Positions 27,969 through 40,910 of a DNA stretch of 64,000 nucleotides are shown here, piece by piece. The number at the start of each line of letters is the position of its first letter. Within the stretch, counting starts at the first letter, position 1. The stretch comes from Dugong dugon (lineage: Eukaryota > Chordata > Mammalia > Sirenia > Dugongidae): contig CM057469.1 in assembly GCA_030035585.1 (NCBI GenBank), positions 57,429,501-57,493,500 of the forward strand. The letters run 5' to 3'. The position numbers were made by a program, and so were the translations under genes. A model generated the notes under the pieces. That model was given only the letters and a program-made list of their open reading frames with translations, had not been told where the DNA came from and made no database searches.

Positions 27969-28545
27969 TTTTTTTTTAATTGATGTAATTAAATGAAGTT
28001 TACATTTCAAGTTAGTCTCCCATACAGAATTTTTTATTTTTTCAACATACATTGTTAAGAGACCCCAACCGCTCACCCCATTCTGCGACAGCACACTCCT
28101 CCCCTCCGCCCGTGATTTCCCATGAACGTTCAACCAGCTCCTAACTCTCTCTGCCTTCCCCTCTCACCTCTGGACAGAAGCCGCCCCTTTGGTCTCTTAT
28201 GTCTACTTGTCTGAGAGGCACATTCTTCACGAGTATCACTTTATGTCTCACAGTCCAGTCCATTCCCTGTCTGAAGAGTTGGCCTTGGAAATTGTTTTAG
28301 TTCTGGGGTGATGGAGAGATCAGGGCCATGCTTTCCGGGGCACTTCCAGTCTTAGTCAGACCATTAATTCTGGTCTTCTTACTAGTATTTGAGTTCTGCA
28401 TCCCATCGTTCTACTGCTCCATCAGGGACCCTCTGTTGTGTTCCCTGTCAGGATGTTCATTGGTGGTAGTCGGGCACCATCTAGTTCTTCTGGCCTTAGT
28501 CTGATGAAGTCTCTGGTTATGTGGCCCATTCTGTCTCTTGGGCTG
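27969..28545 (-). mobile_element. L1 3' end, 5'-truncated, antisense
   Basis: Starts with the complement of poly(A), then TTACATTTCAAGTTAGTCTC, AGCACACTCCTCCCCTCC, ACGAGTATCACTTTATGTCT and GTAGTCGGGCACCATCTAGT. It is the complement of the 3' UTR of the L1 at 12-8108 (for example, GTGCCCGGCTACCACC near 7592). About 580 bp, non-coding. Confidence 0.88.
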
Positions 28546-30014
28546 TTCTTTGGGATTTTGATAAGCCTACCTGATACGTATAGTTAACTGAAGTTAGGAT
28601 CCGTCTACATCAGGACTGATCTACGTATCTGTTAAGTTTCAGACACTGGACTTAAATGCAAGACTAAATAAGTTGACTTATACAGACAGCTAGAAAATTT
28701 TGATCCAACTGAGTTTTCCTCTTATATGTTACAGAGTAGAAGCTTGTATTTTAGTGATGCTATTTCATAAAAATCATAAGTTGTTGAAATTTATTATAGA
28801 AACAAAGGTCCATTCAGGATATTTTAGGTAGGTGGTATGATTTAATAATATTTGGTAATAGTCTATAAAAGTCATAATTTTATTGAAACTTACAAGAATA
28901 GAAGCCCAAAATATAAAGTTACGAGTTTGTATCATTGGGTGTCTGGTTAACTTTCGTTTTAGGCCAAGGTATATGTTTCACAATAAAGGTTCCAGAGGCA
29001 TAAGCCATGAAAATATTGAAGAGTTGCTAGAGGACTTTCCTGAGTTGGAGACTTTTCCTCAAAATGCGTTACTTGAGTTCAGTGTTAAGAAACACTAAGT
29101 TAAACAGATTTTGTGGTATAGGTATCTCATTGTTTTTAATATGTAAATATCAAATTGGAAGAAAATAGTATGGATTGTTTCCCAAGATTGTTTTATCCTC
29201 AGAGTTTGGCCCCTTCTCCCTACTGTTGGAAATACTCCTGGAAAGAACTGGTGTGGCATAGAATCAGTTTAGGAAAAGCTATTTTAGAGGTATGATTTGA
29301 GAGTCCAAACTATTCTTGAGGGGAACACCAGAATGTATCTTCATGGATTCCTTTTGTGAAAGGGTTGTCTTAGACTAAGAAAGTAGCACTTGGCAATGCT
29401 TTATAAGAAGAGATGATTGAGACCTATCTTTGCTGGTAAGGTAGCAACAAGGAACCTATCTGTGATTCCACTGAAGAGGGACTAATAAGATATAATCACA
29501 GTTCACTCTTGTAATATTTGTGAAAATTTGGTAATTGGATTGATGGGAAAACCACTTCATTTTAATGTCCCAGTCTAGCTTGTTTGTGTAGAAGCATGGA
29601 GTATCCTTGGCTCTCAATTACCCTTCCTAATTTCAGTTTTGAAAAAGTGTTTTGCACCCTGAAATTGTATAGAATGAAAGCTTTCCTTTAATATCTTCAT
29701 TTTATTGACTCTTAATAGACACAGTACTTCTTATGATAAGTCTTTCTTGGGGAACCGTTTTCCTGAAAGTAAGTAAACTTAGGTGGGTTTTAATATCTCT
29801 TTTAGAGATGTAATAATATCACCATCAGCTTTTACTCAGGAGGATCCAGGATCTCAGTCTTGTCCCCAAGTTATAGTCTTAAAAGCAGGAAAACATATAT
29901 TAGTAACCTCTTCCCTCCTTCACCGCCCAACACTTTATAACCCTTTCTTCATTCTCATTTGGTTGTCGATTAATTAATTTGGTTGTTTATCTCTGTTGGA
30001 AGTGTTATGGAAAT

Positions 30015-30425
30015 AGTAGCAGTAGCTGGACAATGAATAGGGAAGACCAAAGAAGTTGTATTATGGTGTTGGCGAAGAATTGAATATGCCACGGACTGCC
30101 AGAAAGAACGAACAAATCTGTCTTGGAAGAAGTACAGTCAGAATGCTCCTTAGAAGCGAGGATGGCAAGACTTCATCTCACGTACTTTGGACATGTTTGT
30201 TATCAGGAGGGACCAGTCCCTGGAAAAGGATATCATGCTTGGTAAAGTCGGTGGTTAGTGAAAAAGAGGAGGACCTTCAACAAGATGGATTGACACAGTG
30301 GCACAACCGTGGGCTCAAACATAGCAACAATTGTGAGGATGACATAGGACTGGGCAGTGTTTCATTCTGTTATACATGGAGTTGCTATGAGTTGGAACTG
30401 AGACCTGAGGGCACTTGACAACATA
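30015..30425 (+). mobile_element. RTE/BovB-like LINE, 3' fragment, sense
   Basis: Parallel to 8109-8548 and 33830-34230: AGCTGGACAATGAATAGGGA, ACGGACTGCCAGAAAGAACG, GGAAGAAGTACAGTCAGAAT, ending GAGTTGCTATGAGTTGGAAC and GGGCACTTGACAACA. The 120-aa frame at 30056-30418 is the C-terminal remnant of the RTE ORF (NEQICLGRSTVRMLLRSEDG), not a host gene. Confidence 0.88.
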
Positions 30426-30519
30426 GTAGCAGTATTGTTTTGGAATTAGGCCTAGGGCCAAGGAGAGCAGAAGATAGAAATAGTTGCTTAAGGCTTTCTT
30501 ACTTAAGGCCCTCCTTCCC

Positions 30520-30960
30520 TCCCTCCCTTCAGTAAATATTTGTTGAATGGTTCCTACGTGCCATGCAGTGTGCTAGATGTGGGACATAAACATGTTGAGT
30601 AGAGTCAAACATATTTTCATGGACTTTATGGTCTAGTGGGGGAGAGAAACATAAATCAGTCACCAAATGTAAAATGGTTACTATGCCAAGTGTGTAGAGG
30701 AGAGGTACCTTGTGCTATGGGAATCTAAAATTGGAGGATTTGTTGTAGGAGTCAGAATAGTCATTGCAGAGATAATACTTAAAGTAAGATCTGAAGTTTG
30801 AGTAGGAGTTAACTTGGTGATAGCAGGAAGTCACATTTTAGGAACATTGAACAAATAGGGAGAGTAAAAGTCTTCTTGTGGGAAGAGCATGGCAAGTAGA
30901 AAGACTTGAAAGACTGGTTATTGAGTAAATTTTAAGGATACCTGTAGGAAAGTTCCTTCG
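30520..30960 (-). repeat. L2 LINE fragment, antisense
   Basis: CAGTAAATATTTGTTGAATG, CCATGCAGTGTGCTAGATGT and ATGGTCTAGTGGGGGAGAGA are the antisense of the L2 3' end, followed by the more internal text AGGAGTTAACTTGGTGATAG. Confidence 0.7.
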
Positions 30961-31389
30961 TCCCAGAGTTTTACGCAGCCTGTTCCTAAGTGCCAGTGCA
31001 TTGATATATGTCCTTCGTTGTGCCCCACATCTAAACGTGGCCCCAGATATATTTTATTAGGCATCAGTTGTAATTTAAAATTATGTTTTAGTTACCAACA
31101 TTTAAAAAATAAGAATATGTCACATAAACAGTTTGGATTTCCAGCTTCTTTCAAGAAGTGATCTGGCATGATTGGGTGCTTGGTCCACAGTCTCAACATA
31201 GCAATAGCCACATCGATTTGAGTAGTGACTACCTTCTTTAGATAGGACGTTGTCTCTAGGTTTTCACTACCTTGTATCTTATCTGACTTTCTTCACTTAT
31301 TTATGCTACCTTCTTAGACCCTATTGGCCTTTGAGTTTGAAATCCTTGATCTAAATAAAGACAGTGCCAGCTTATTAAAGAGAGGGTAA

Positions 31390-31625
31390 TCAGTTGGAAG
31401 CACAACAAATTCCGGCTTTGCAGTCAGTTCTGGCTTTCAATGCAGGTCTGCCGCTCATTTTTCTCATTCTGATGAAGTTGAGAAGGTTACTTAACTTTCT
31501 TACCGTCACTGGTCTTGTTTTTATTTTATAATAGAGACAGTAGAACTTACAGTATTGTTGAAGATTAAAAGAGACACTGTGTGTAAAATGCTCTGCACAA
31601 AGAGGACACCACAAGTGACAGCTAC
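31390..31625 (+). repeat. MIR SINE, sense
   Basis: TTGCAGTCAGTTCTGGCTTT, GAGAAGGTTACTTAACTTTC, GAAGATTAAAAGAGACACTG and AAAATGCTCTGCACAAAGAG follow the MIR order. Confidence 0.65.
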
Positions 31626-31724
31626 TTTTATTATGAATTAATGATTTTATGCATAATTTAATTTTGGCTTATGTGAAAAAGTAGGCAAGTAGAGATTACT
31701 ATCTATGTGCCTATAAGGAAGATG

Positions 31725-33745
31725 ACTATTATTCAAATGTACACACCAACCGCAAATGCTAAAGATGGAGAAATTGAAGATTTTACCGAACTGCTGTATT
31801 CTGAAATTGATTTAAATATGCAGTCAAGATGCATTGATAATTACTGGTGATTGGAAAGTGAAAGTTGGAAACAAAGAAGTAGGATTAGTAGTTGGAAAAT
31901 AAGCCTTGGTGATAGGAATGATGCCAAAGACTGCACGACATACTTTTGCTAGAAAAACCGCCAGCCTTTTGGTTAGTAGCTGAGCGTTTTAACCACTGTG
32001 TCACCAGGACTCTAGAATTTTGCAAGACCAATGATTTATTCATCAGAAATAATTTTTTTTAAAAAACACAAATAATGACTATACATGTGGACCTCGCCAG
32101 ATGAATTACACAGGCATCAAATCAGCTACATCTGTGGAATGAAATGATGGAGAAGCTCAATATTATCAATCAAGACAAAGTTAAAACTGAAGAAAATCAA
32201 AGCAAGCCCTAAAGAGCCAAAGTACTACCGTGACTACATTTCGCCTGATTCAGAGACTGTTTCAAGAATAGATTTGACACACTGAACACTAATGACCAAA
32301 AAACAGAATAGTTGTGGGATGGCATCAAGGACTTCTACACCAAGAAAGTAAGAGGTCATTTAAAAAAAGATAAGAAAGAAAAGACCAAAATGGGCTTTCA
32401 GAAGAGACTCTGAAACTTACTCCTGAGCACAGAGTAGCTAAAACAAACAGAATAAATGATGACATAAAAGAGTTGAACAGAAGATTTCAAAGGGTGGCTC
32501 AAGAAAACAAGGTAAAGTATTACAATGCAGTGTGCAAAGTCCAGAGTTAGAAAACCAAAAGTGAAGAACACGATTGTCATTTATCAAGCTGAAACAACTG
32601 AAGAGAAAATTCAAGTCTCAAGTTGCAATATTGAAGGATTCTATAGGCAAAAATTGAATGATGCAGAAAGCATCAAAAAAGATAAAAGGAATACACAGAG
32701 TCACAGTACCAAAAAGAATTGGTCAGTATCGAACCATTTCAGTAAATATCATATGATCAAGAATCGTTGGTACTGAAGGAAGAAGAACAGACTGCGCTGA
32801 AGGCATTGGTGAAAAACAAGGCTCTAGGAATTGATGAAGTACCACTGAGATGCTTCACCAAACATGCAGCTGTTGAGAAATTTGGAAGATAGCTACCTGG
32901 CAGACCAACTGGATGAGATCCATATTTGTGGCTGTTCCAAAGGTAATCAAACAGAATATGCAGATTATTGAACAGTATCATTAATATCACATGCTAGCAA
33001 AATTTTGCTAAAGATAATTAAAAAATGGCTGCAGCCATACTTCCACAGGAGACTGCCAGAAATTCAAATTGGATTCAGAAGAGGACGTGAAATGAGGGGT
33101 ATCGTTGCTGATGTCAGATGGATCTTTACCAAACGCAGAGAATACCAGAAAGATATTTACTTGTATTTAATCAACTATGTGGAGTCATTTGACTGTATGG
33201 ATCATAACAAATTATGGATAACAATGTGAAGAACGGGAATTCCAGAACACTTAATTGTGCTCATGGAGAACCTGTATGTGGATCAAGAGGCAGTAGTTCA
33301 GACAGAACAAGGGGATGTTGTGTGGTGTAAAATTGGAAAAGGTGTGCAGCAGGCTTGTATCGTTTCACCTCACTTATTAAATCTGTATACTGAACAAATA
33401 ATCCAAAAAGCTGGACTATGTGAAGAACATGACATCGGGATTGGAGGAAGACTCATTAACAACCTTCGATATGCAGATGATGCGGCCTTGCTTGCTGAAA
33501 GTCAAGAGGACTTGATGCACTTACTGATGAAGATTAAAAGACTACAGCCTTCAGTGTGGATTACGCCTCAATTTAAAACCCAAATCCTCACAACTGGAGC
33601 AATAAGCAATGTCATGATAAATGAAAATATTGAAGTTGTCAAGGATTTTATTTTACTTGTATCAGCAATTAGTGCCTTTGGACGTTGCAGTCAAGAAATA
33701 AAATGTCGTATTGCATTAGGCAAATCTGCTGCAAAACAGCGTTAA
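31725..33745 (+). pseudogene. RTE ORF (endonuclease end, reverse transcriptase), broken
   Basis: Family motifs in order but in several frames: TIIQMYTPTANAKDG (endonuclease), LPEIQIGFRRGREMRGIVAD (33053-33112), INYVESFDCMDHNKLWITM (33170-33226, the RT motif A region, with the usual Ala-Lys pair of YAKAFD replaced), VQQACIVSPHLLNLYTEQII (33342-33401), and NNLRYADDAALLAESQEDL (33460-33516) with the YADD catalytic box intact. The 162-aa frame 33257-33745 is the longest open remnant. Stops and frameshifts make it inactive. Confidence 0.87.
31953..32013 (-). mobile_element. AfroSINE head fragment, antisense, within the RTE
   Basis: GCCTTTTGGTTAGTAGCTGA and TAACCACTGTGTCACCAGGA are the complement of the AfroSINE head (CCTGGTGACACAGTGGTTA). 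The tail half is missing, so the copy was truncated or deleted after insertion. Confidence 0.8.
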
Positions 33746-34332
33746 AAAGCAAAGACATCACTCTGATGACTAAGGTGCACCTAACCCAAGCCATGTTATT
33801 TCAGTCGCCTCACTTGCATGTGAAAGCTGGACAATGAAGAAGGAAGACCAAAGGAGAATTGATGCATTTGAATTGTGGTGTTGGTGAAAAATATTGAATA
33901 TATGATGAACTTCCAGAAGAACAAATAAATCCCTCTTGGAGGAAGTACAGCCAGAATGCGCCTTAGAAGCAAGGATAGCGAGATTTTGTCTGGCTTACTT
34001 TAGACACATCATCGGGAAGGACCAGTCACTGGAGGAGGACATCATGGTTGGTAGAGTGTCAGCAAAAAAGAGGGAGATCCTCATTGAATTGGATTGATAC
34101 AGTAACTGCAACAATGGGTTCCTTCCTATATAGCCGTGATTGTGAGGATGGCACAGGACCAGGCAACATTTTGTTCTATTATACGTGAGATCGCTATGAG
34201 TCAGAGCTGACTCACTGGCACCTGACAACAATAGCGTCATTGATGTATTTAATATTACCTGTTTAATAATAAAATTTTCATTCCAGGTCATGAAGACAAA
34301 GTTTTAAAATATTATGAGAACCCCTTTCCACT

Positions 34333-34500
34333 AAAGGAGCCCTGGTGGCACAGTGGTTAAGAGCTTGGCTGCCAACCACAAGGTCGGCAGTTCAAATCCA
34401 CCAGCTACTCCTTGGAAATCCTATGGGGCAGTTCTACTCTGCCCGATGAGTTGGAATGTCAGAATCAACTTGGCGGCAACAGGTTTGGTTTGATGTTTGG
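34333..34500 (+). mobile_element. AfroSINE with 8-bp target duplication
   Basis: Head AAAGGAGCCCTGGTGGCACA, GTGGTTAAGAGCTTGGC, GGTCGGCAGTTCAAATCC, GGGGCAGTTCTACTCTGCCC and the tail AGAATCAACTTGGCGGCAAC. Direct repeats TTTCCACT at 34325-34332 and 34501-34508 flank it. Close to the AfroSINE consensus as judged from the other copies. Confidence 0.93.
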
Positions 34501-34810
34501 TTTCCACTCAAGTATTTGAGATATTTTTACTATAGCTGTGTGTGCTTATAGCGGAGAGGTCCTTAACCTTTGAGAGGAAATTACTACAAATACATTATCA
34601 CACAAAGTAGGTGTGACTTTTAGACTTTTCCGTCCGTCTGTTGGCACTCATATATAGAAAGAAATGTAATTTACTTAGATTTGAATTATTTATTTAATTA
34701 TTTATTTTGAACCAAAATATATAATGTTGGGATTTTAATATGTGGTCATAAAATTATAAGTACAAATATTACTTTTATAAATTAAGATTTCCTGCTGTCT
34801 GCATCTATAC

Positions 34811-34858
34811 CTGTTGTTGTTGAGTCGATTCCGACCCATAGCGACCCTATAGGACAGT
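34811..34858 (-). mobile_element. AfroSINE/RTE tail scrap, antisense
   Basis: CTGTTGTTGTTGAGTCGATT, CCGACCCATAGCGACCCTAT, AGGACAG: about 48 bases of the shared tail, very close to the other copies. Confidence 0.8.
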
Positions 34859-37757
34859 TAATTTTATACATTTGCCATCAGTTAATGAAGTAATACTGAC
34901 TTCAGTTAGCATCAATATTTTGTGCGTAGTTTATTAGACCTACATTTCTCAGACTGCTACAATTCCATCACTGAATTGAAAATACTTAACATTTTTTCCT
35001 CTGTAGTCATAAAACATCCCTTATATCTCATTTATAGTAGTTTTCTTCTAATGATTTTTTCAGTTTTTTTTGTAACGTGCTGATTTATAGACTTGGACCA
35101 TGTCTTGATGTAAGGGAGATACAAGGGAGAGCTTTCCATTATGGTCTGTGGGTCTGTTTGTTGCCGCAAGTTAGTCATCGGTTTTCTTATCTGAAAAACG
35201 ATGTTAGAATTAACTTCCTCAGGGATTTGAGGTTTAAATGTTTACAGATATAACTTGTTGTCCCTTTCAGTGCTTTTTGATGGTAGCGTTGAATTCATGA
35301 TTGCAGAAATATATTAAACATGTATAGTGAATATTACACATAATTTTTTTAATTGTCTAGTATTTAGAATGAATACTTATCACTTAGATGGATAGGTATT
35401 GATCTTGTTACACTGATGCCTTCTTTGTGGTGAGATACATTAGAATCTGATTTTACCTTAATATTTTCTCAGCATATTCTGCATTTTGATGCTGATGTAC
35501 TTGAAGCAAAATGAATTATAGCAACGGAACATACTAATAAGTATCAGAGAATTTTAATGCATATAAAGTGAAAGTTGTTTTTATAATGCTGCTTTTTAGC
35601 TTATGTATGTTACTGGGATCTACTGAAAATCCACTGGACACTGGATGGTACTTTGGGTGTAAGTCTGTGCAGTTAAACTCCATTAATTTGGCTTTAATCT
35701 TATTAAAGAATAATTATTGGCTTACCCCAAACATCTTAGAGATTTTAATAAAATCTGTAGCATACTCATTAAAATTAATCTACTGATGTCTGTGTAGTTA
35801 GTTAATGCCACATTCACAAAACTCCTGGGACTTAGTTTTGAAAAAACAGGCAAGGTTATTGTTGGCACATGTCAGCAGTAATTGGAAACTGTTGTATAAT
35901 TTTTAACGATAATATTAACATTACATTGTCTCAGAGTGTTTTGATATTGGTCACTGTAAGAACAGGGAAAAATATCTTAGACACCAGTTTGGAAATAGGA
36001 TATTTTATTAACATGATCAACGTTTATATTATGAATTTTAGGTTTGAAAATATATTATTCTTAATTGTAGTTACATATGTAGTGCTTTAATTACATATGA
36101 TTTTCAGAATTGTACAGGAAAAAATTTTAGTTTTCTTTCAGTTTAGTATTATTTCTTGGACATAATACAAAAGAAATTTTTATTCCAGTCCCTACTTACC
36201 TTCATTATACAACTTTAATCCATTTAGTTTTAAGAAAATTAGTATCAGCATTAAAAGTATTTCACCACTTTTAAATTCTAACTACTGTTTGGTGTATTTT
36301 TAGACTATACTTAGCATAGACATGCTTTTTTTTATTTTTCCCTATTATTTTGAAGAACAAAGATTTGTTTTTAATATTTCCTTTATTTCTTGACAGATGA
36401 TTTGAATCAGTTCATTCATATGACAAATAAAACTATGTTAATGTGCTCTTTTGGGGTATATAGATAATTTCTTAATGGGTACTTTTTCATTTGCTGTTTC
36501 TGGCTGAGCTTTAGTTTGCTGTATCAGTTTCTATGACTTCGTAAATTGATTTAAATCTTCAGTGAATTTTCAGTCTTTTATATAAATCCAACATTCAACT
36601 TTTATTTTCTTAGTTGTCTTAGTAATTGTTGGATTGTCTAGTTAGTAGTTAGTTCAACCCCTACCCCTTACCCCTCAGCCCAGCCAAACCCCATTTGAGC
36701 TTTAATTCTAAGTTTTGATTTCTTTTCCAGGTCTTTTTCTTGATGGATGTTTCTTTTAGTGTTGTTCTTCTTGTCTTTCCTGCTTCTCATGTTCCTCTGT
36801 GAGTGACTGTTCCCACATCTATTTTAAATATCTGTTTTTAAACATTTGTTTGCATCTGGTCTTGACAAATCTTACTATTTAGAAACTAAGTATTTGAAAT
36901 TTCACAATGGTACTTTACTATGAGTTAGTTGAAGAAATATCCTTTTGAAATGCTTAGGAGTTAAAACTTAAGATTTTTATTTTTGTTTTAATTGGAGACA
37001 AAAGTCATACCAAAAACACAGTTAATTGTCTCACTGTTGAACTTTATATGTGTCATATTTTATATTCTCACTGAAAAAGCATTTGTTTTTCACATTTAGA
37101 TTTTTGCAACAGTACATTAGCTCAAATCTAGAATTATTTTGAAATTGATCCAAATTAATATTTTTATAAATTACATCTTAAATCAAAAAGGAATGTTTCA
37201 GTCTTCTGTCATCCTCTACAAATTGTGAATTTGGATACTCAATCCTGTAATCATTTACTTCAGAGATGTGGTATTTTTAGATAGAGGCTTCGGTCTTCCT
37301 GTATTGTCTTTTTGTTTTTTCTGTCTTCTTTGTGTTGCCATAAACATTCTGGAACTCTTTATATATTTTAATATACCAAATTTCAGAATTAAAACTGAAC
37401 AGCTCTTTGATCTTTCTGAAGTAACTGAATTCTTACTTCTGTTACGTAGAAGGCTTTTAGTTTTTTTAATAAATAACAAAAAACCCCAAAACTCAGATTT
37501 GATTTATAGGATTAGAATATTTTGACAATTTATCTTAAAAGGCTATATAAAATTTTATAGCATACTTAGGAATTGTTGAGTTTTAACATCAGTAGAGCTA
37601 CACAATGGTAACTATTTACATAAATTGATATTTGGAAAACTTATCTAGATTAAATGTTATGGATATGATTGACTTAATACCTTCTAATAAATTCATAGTC
37701 AGTTTTTGGAAGGCCTGTGGTATAAGTTTGAATTATTTCTATGTTTTCTGAGTCATT

Positions 37758-37960
37758 GAGCCCTGGTGGCACAGTGGTTAAAATGCTCAGCTGCTAACCA
37801 AAAGGTTGGGAGTTTGAACCCACCAGCGATCTGTGGGAGGAAGATGTGGTAGTCTGCTTCTGTAAAGATTTACAGCCTCGGAAACCCTATGGGGCAGTTC
37901 TGCTCTGTCCTTTAGGGTTGCTATGAGTTGGAATTAACTTGATGGTGGTGAGTTTGTTTT
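37758..37960 (+). mobile_element. AfroSINE, near full length
   Basis: GAGCCCTGGTGGCACAGTGG, TTAAAATGCTCAGCTGCTAA, AGGTTGGGAGTTTGAACCCA, GGGGCAGTTCTGCTCTGTCC, AGGGTTGCTATGAGTTGGAA, TTAACTTGATGGTGGTGAG. Confidence 0.93.
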
Positions 37961-39639
37961 TTGTTTGTGTTATTATTAGTATATTTGAAGAGTTCATATT
38001 TTTTAATTCTTTAAAGCTGTAGGTGATGGCATCTCAAATTTTATAAAAACATGCTTCATATGGCACACTGGTAGTATTACATTTATATTTTATGTTGAAA
38101 GCCTCTTGTAGATCAGTGAAGTCCAATCCTTAGTCATAGAATCTAGTTCTAAGTATCTGAAGAATTTTCATCACCATCCTTATTATGTAACAGATCAAAG
38201 GATTAATAATTGTTGGTGATGAGCAGTAGTGTAGAGGGTTATGTTGCTTGGGGAGGATCAGCTGCTTGTATCCCAAGTTGTCTCATAAGGTGGCACTGCC
38301 TTAGGAATTTGCCATGGCCCAGAGAAAGTGGGTGATATTAGTGCACCATGAGAGATTAATCATTTTAATCATGCTTATGAGAGTAACAGCTGAGATCAAA
38401 CGGTGATTTATTAATTTACAATGAGAAATGTCATTGCCAAGGGCACTGGACTTGCATGTCCTCTGTCTAGTATATACATATTCTCCATTTAAAGAAGCTA
38501 TGTGGTAAATCACAGTATAATGGTATGGTTGCACAATAAGCACATATTAAACGACATCCTTCAAATATTTAATGGTATTTAAGTGAGATGACTGGCCTGA
38601 TGCTTGCATCTCTTCAGTAAACGAAGACTTGTTTCAAGGCTCCTGGCACTTTTCCCTTTGGGCACTGCTTGGACAGCCTTTCTCATCATTTGCCATTGGG
38701 ACTTCTGTATTCCTTGTTGTTGTGTCTGACTAATCCTCTCCAGATGGGTATGATATATTATTTCTTTAAATGTATAGATTGCCGATTTATATTTAGGACC
38801 AGTGCCTCATTCTGTTCCATTTGATTTGTTAGAAAGCGTTGGTGAGAGAACTAGCTCTTTTGAATTTAAATTTCATTACAGCTGGAAATAAGATCTGATT
38901 TGACACTAGAGAGGGTAGTCATTGGTAGAATGACCTTGCTTTAAGTCTGTACTGTAGGCCTAGATGAGTCCATTTAGTTCCTTGATTTGGAAGTGGAGCC
39001 GGGGGCAAGGATTGCCTGTTGGATTCTGGAAGTCACTTACGATTTTTACCTTACACTTATTCTAACAGGTTGGCGGTCAGCAAATTGAGATTACTTAAAT
39101 TTCACCTTTCTAGTTAATTCAGTAATTTCAATGATACAAAGACATTACAGTTTAAGTCTTATCTTAGCATTGTGTAAAATTATTTTAAGAATTAGAATGC
39201 AGCCAGAATGAGTACAAAAACGAATAGAATTAATGTACAAATGGACAAGTAGTAATATGAGTACCAATTTATAGAAGACTTTATGCATAACTAGAGATGT
39301 AATCATTATCTTGGGATGAATATTTTACATAGCTTGAGGATGACAGTTTTAAAATGTCACTCTGGTATATTTGTTTGGAAGATGGGATATATTCTATTCT
39401 TAGTATAATTGCATAGTATGAAAGATTTTTTTCATAAGAATAATTGATGAATTATATATTTTTCCCCTGATTTTAGTTCATATTTTACTCATTTGGTTAT
39501 ACTTCTTACATGAAATTCAGCTAGTGAAGTTGCTGGAACCATTTTTAGTACTAGGAAAAGAAGAACATAGTTTCACACACACACACTAAACACATGCGTA
39601 AGTAATACTGATAAATACGTGGTTGAGGTCTCCACTGGT

Positions 39640-40910
39640 ACATTTAAATTAAGTATGTTAACCCTTGCATTTGGTCTACGATGAAAAACCTGCTGTTTAC
39701 TTAGGCTTTTATTTCCTTATGCTGTATTGATTTCTGGTGTTTGCCCATAAAAATAAGTAAGTCATCTTTTACCATAGTATATGTTTTGCATATAGTGTTG
39801 TTTTGCCTTATAATTTTACATTGAATTCATTAAGAAACAATTATCAAGTCTGTAGCAAACACTAATTTCCAGAGCTATTCAGTTTTTGGTAATAGTGGTG
39901 GGAAGCACTTCTTCCCATTCAGAAAAGTTTCAATCACGGCCTTGGGTTAGGAAAAAAAAAATCACAGTAAACTTTACCACTGCTAATGGACTAAACTGTT
40001 GTGTGATAGGTCAAGTCAAGATTATTTCTGCCAGAAATTCGTGGAACTGATGATGGTTAAGTCCATAACAATTAATGAAGTTCATTGCTGACACTGATGG
40101 TTCAGTAGCACGGAGGATAGATGCAGATGTTTTCTGCAGAGTACTTTCAGACGAATAGTCATAGGTTTTATACGTCTTATGTTTTTATGGGGTTTGTAAA
40201 TTTGACAGTCTAAGCATTTTTCTGTTCTGCACATTTTTATCGTCATTAGTTGGAACACATCATAGCAGATTCCACTTCAGGTTGTATTTTATTAGTGTTT
40301 TCTGAACTTTCAACAAATATTCTTGTCTGTAATTGTTCCATGCAGACTATTCAGAGAGGCTGTGTAATTCTTCAGCCATTTCAAATATAGCATTGACTCC
40401 TCGAGTAAACAACAACTGAGCTGTAACTGAGCTGTATCAAATAACAGCAAATGAGCTGTTGGCTCATCAAGAACCGTAAAAAACCACTTGAAATGATTTA
40501 CCTTGACTTTAATTGACTCACTGTTGCACCGATTGTCCTCAAGTCTTCAGTGATTCTTGATGAAAGGCTGATAGTGTTAAACATTTTTTCTCCATCTGGA
40601 TACTTTTTTTTTGGCTGCTGCAATAAAATACAATTTACTTAACTCACAATAGGTAAACCACTTCCCTTGCTTGGCTAACAAATGAGCCTTTGAACAACTT
40701 ACTTGAAGCCTCAGTTTCATTTTTTTGAAGGAGTTCTATTGAGATGAGATACTTTGTTTTCTAATTTTTCTGACCGTTGCTTTCCTGTGAGTTGAAAGTA
40801 TTGTGAACAGTGCTGAGTCTGATAATTATACTCTTTTAGCACAGCTGAACTATCATTGCACAGTAAACACAGTGTTTTGCCGTCTAATTCAGTAACAGAA
40901 CAATCCACAT
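39640..40910 (-). pseudogene. hAT transposase (Charlie/ZBED-GTF2IRD2-like), decayed
   Basis: On the - strand from 40908, in changing frames, I read the signature order of the hAT transposases related to ZBED and GTF2IRD2 proteins. There is a BED-finger remnant CLLCNDSSAVLKEYNYQTQH (about 40870-40811), then KKYPDGEKMF with ISLSSRITEDL and TIGATVSQLKS (about 40600-40515). The catalytic-core beginning follows, with LDEPTAHLLLF-like text and LNSLHGTITD (about 40470-40325), then AMNFINCYGLNHHQFHEFLA (about 40093-40034) and LIVFLNEFNVKLQGKTTLYA (about 39850-39790). The finger has lost its second His pair region, and there are many stops and frameshifts. Known intact relatives bind and move transposon ends; this copy is a fossil. 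Boundaries are approximate. Confidence 0.75.

Larger units (their letters stand above)
31700..34235 (+). mobile_element. RTE/BovB-like LINE, long copy, sense
   Basis: Covers the end of the endonuclease domain (TIIQMYTPTANAKDGEIEDF near 31725-31785, ITGDWKVKVGN near 31835), the linker and the reverse transcriptase, and ends with the tail GAGATCGCTATGAGTCAGAG near 34186, CTGACTCACTGGCACCTGAC and AACAATA. A short antisense SINE head lies at 31953-32013. The left limit is approximate; the 5' third of the endonuclease is missing. Confidence 0.9.

Noticed and set aside
30056-30418. 120-aa ORF as a possible host gene
   Set aside because: It is the C-terminal remnant of the RTE ORF, parallel to 8109-8548 and 33830-34230.
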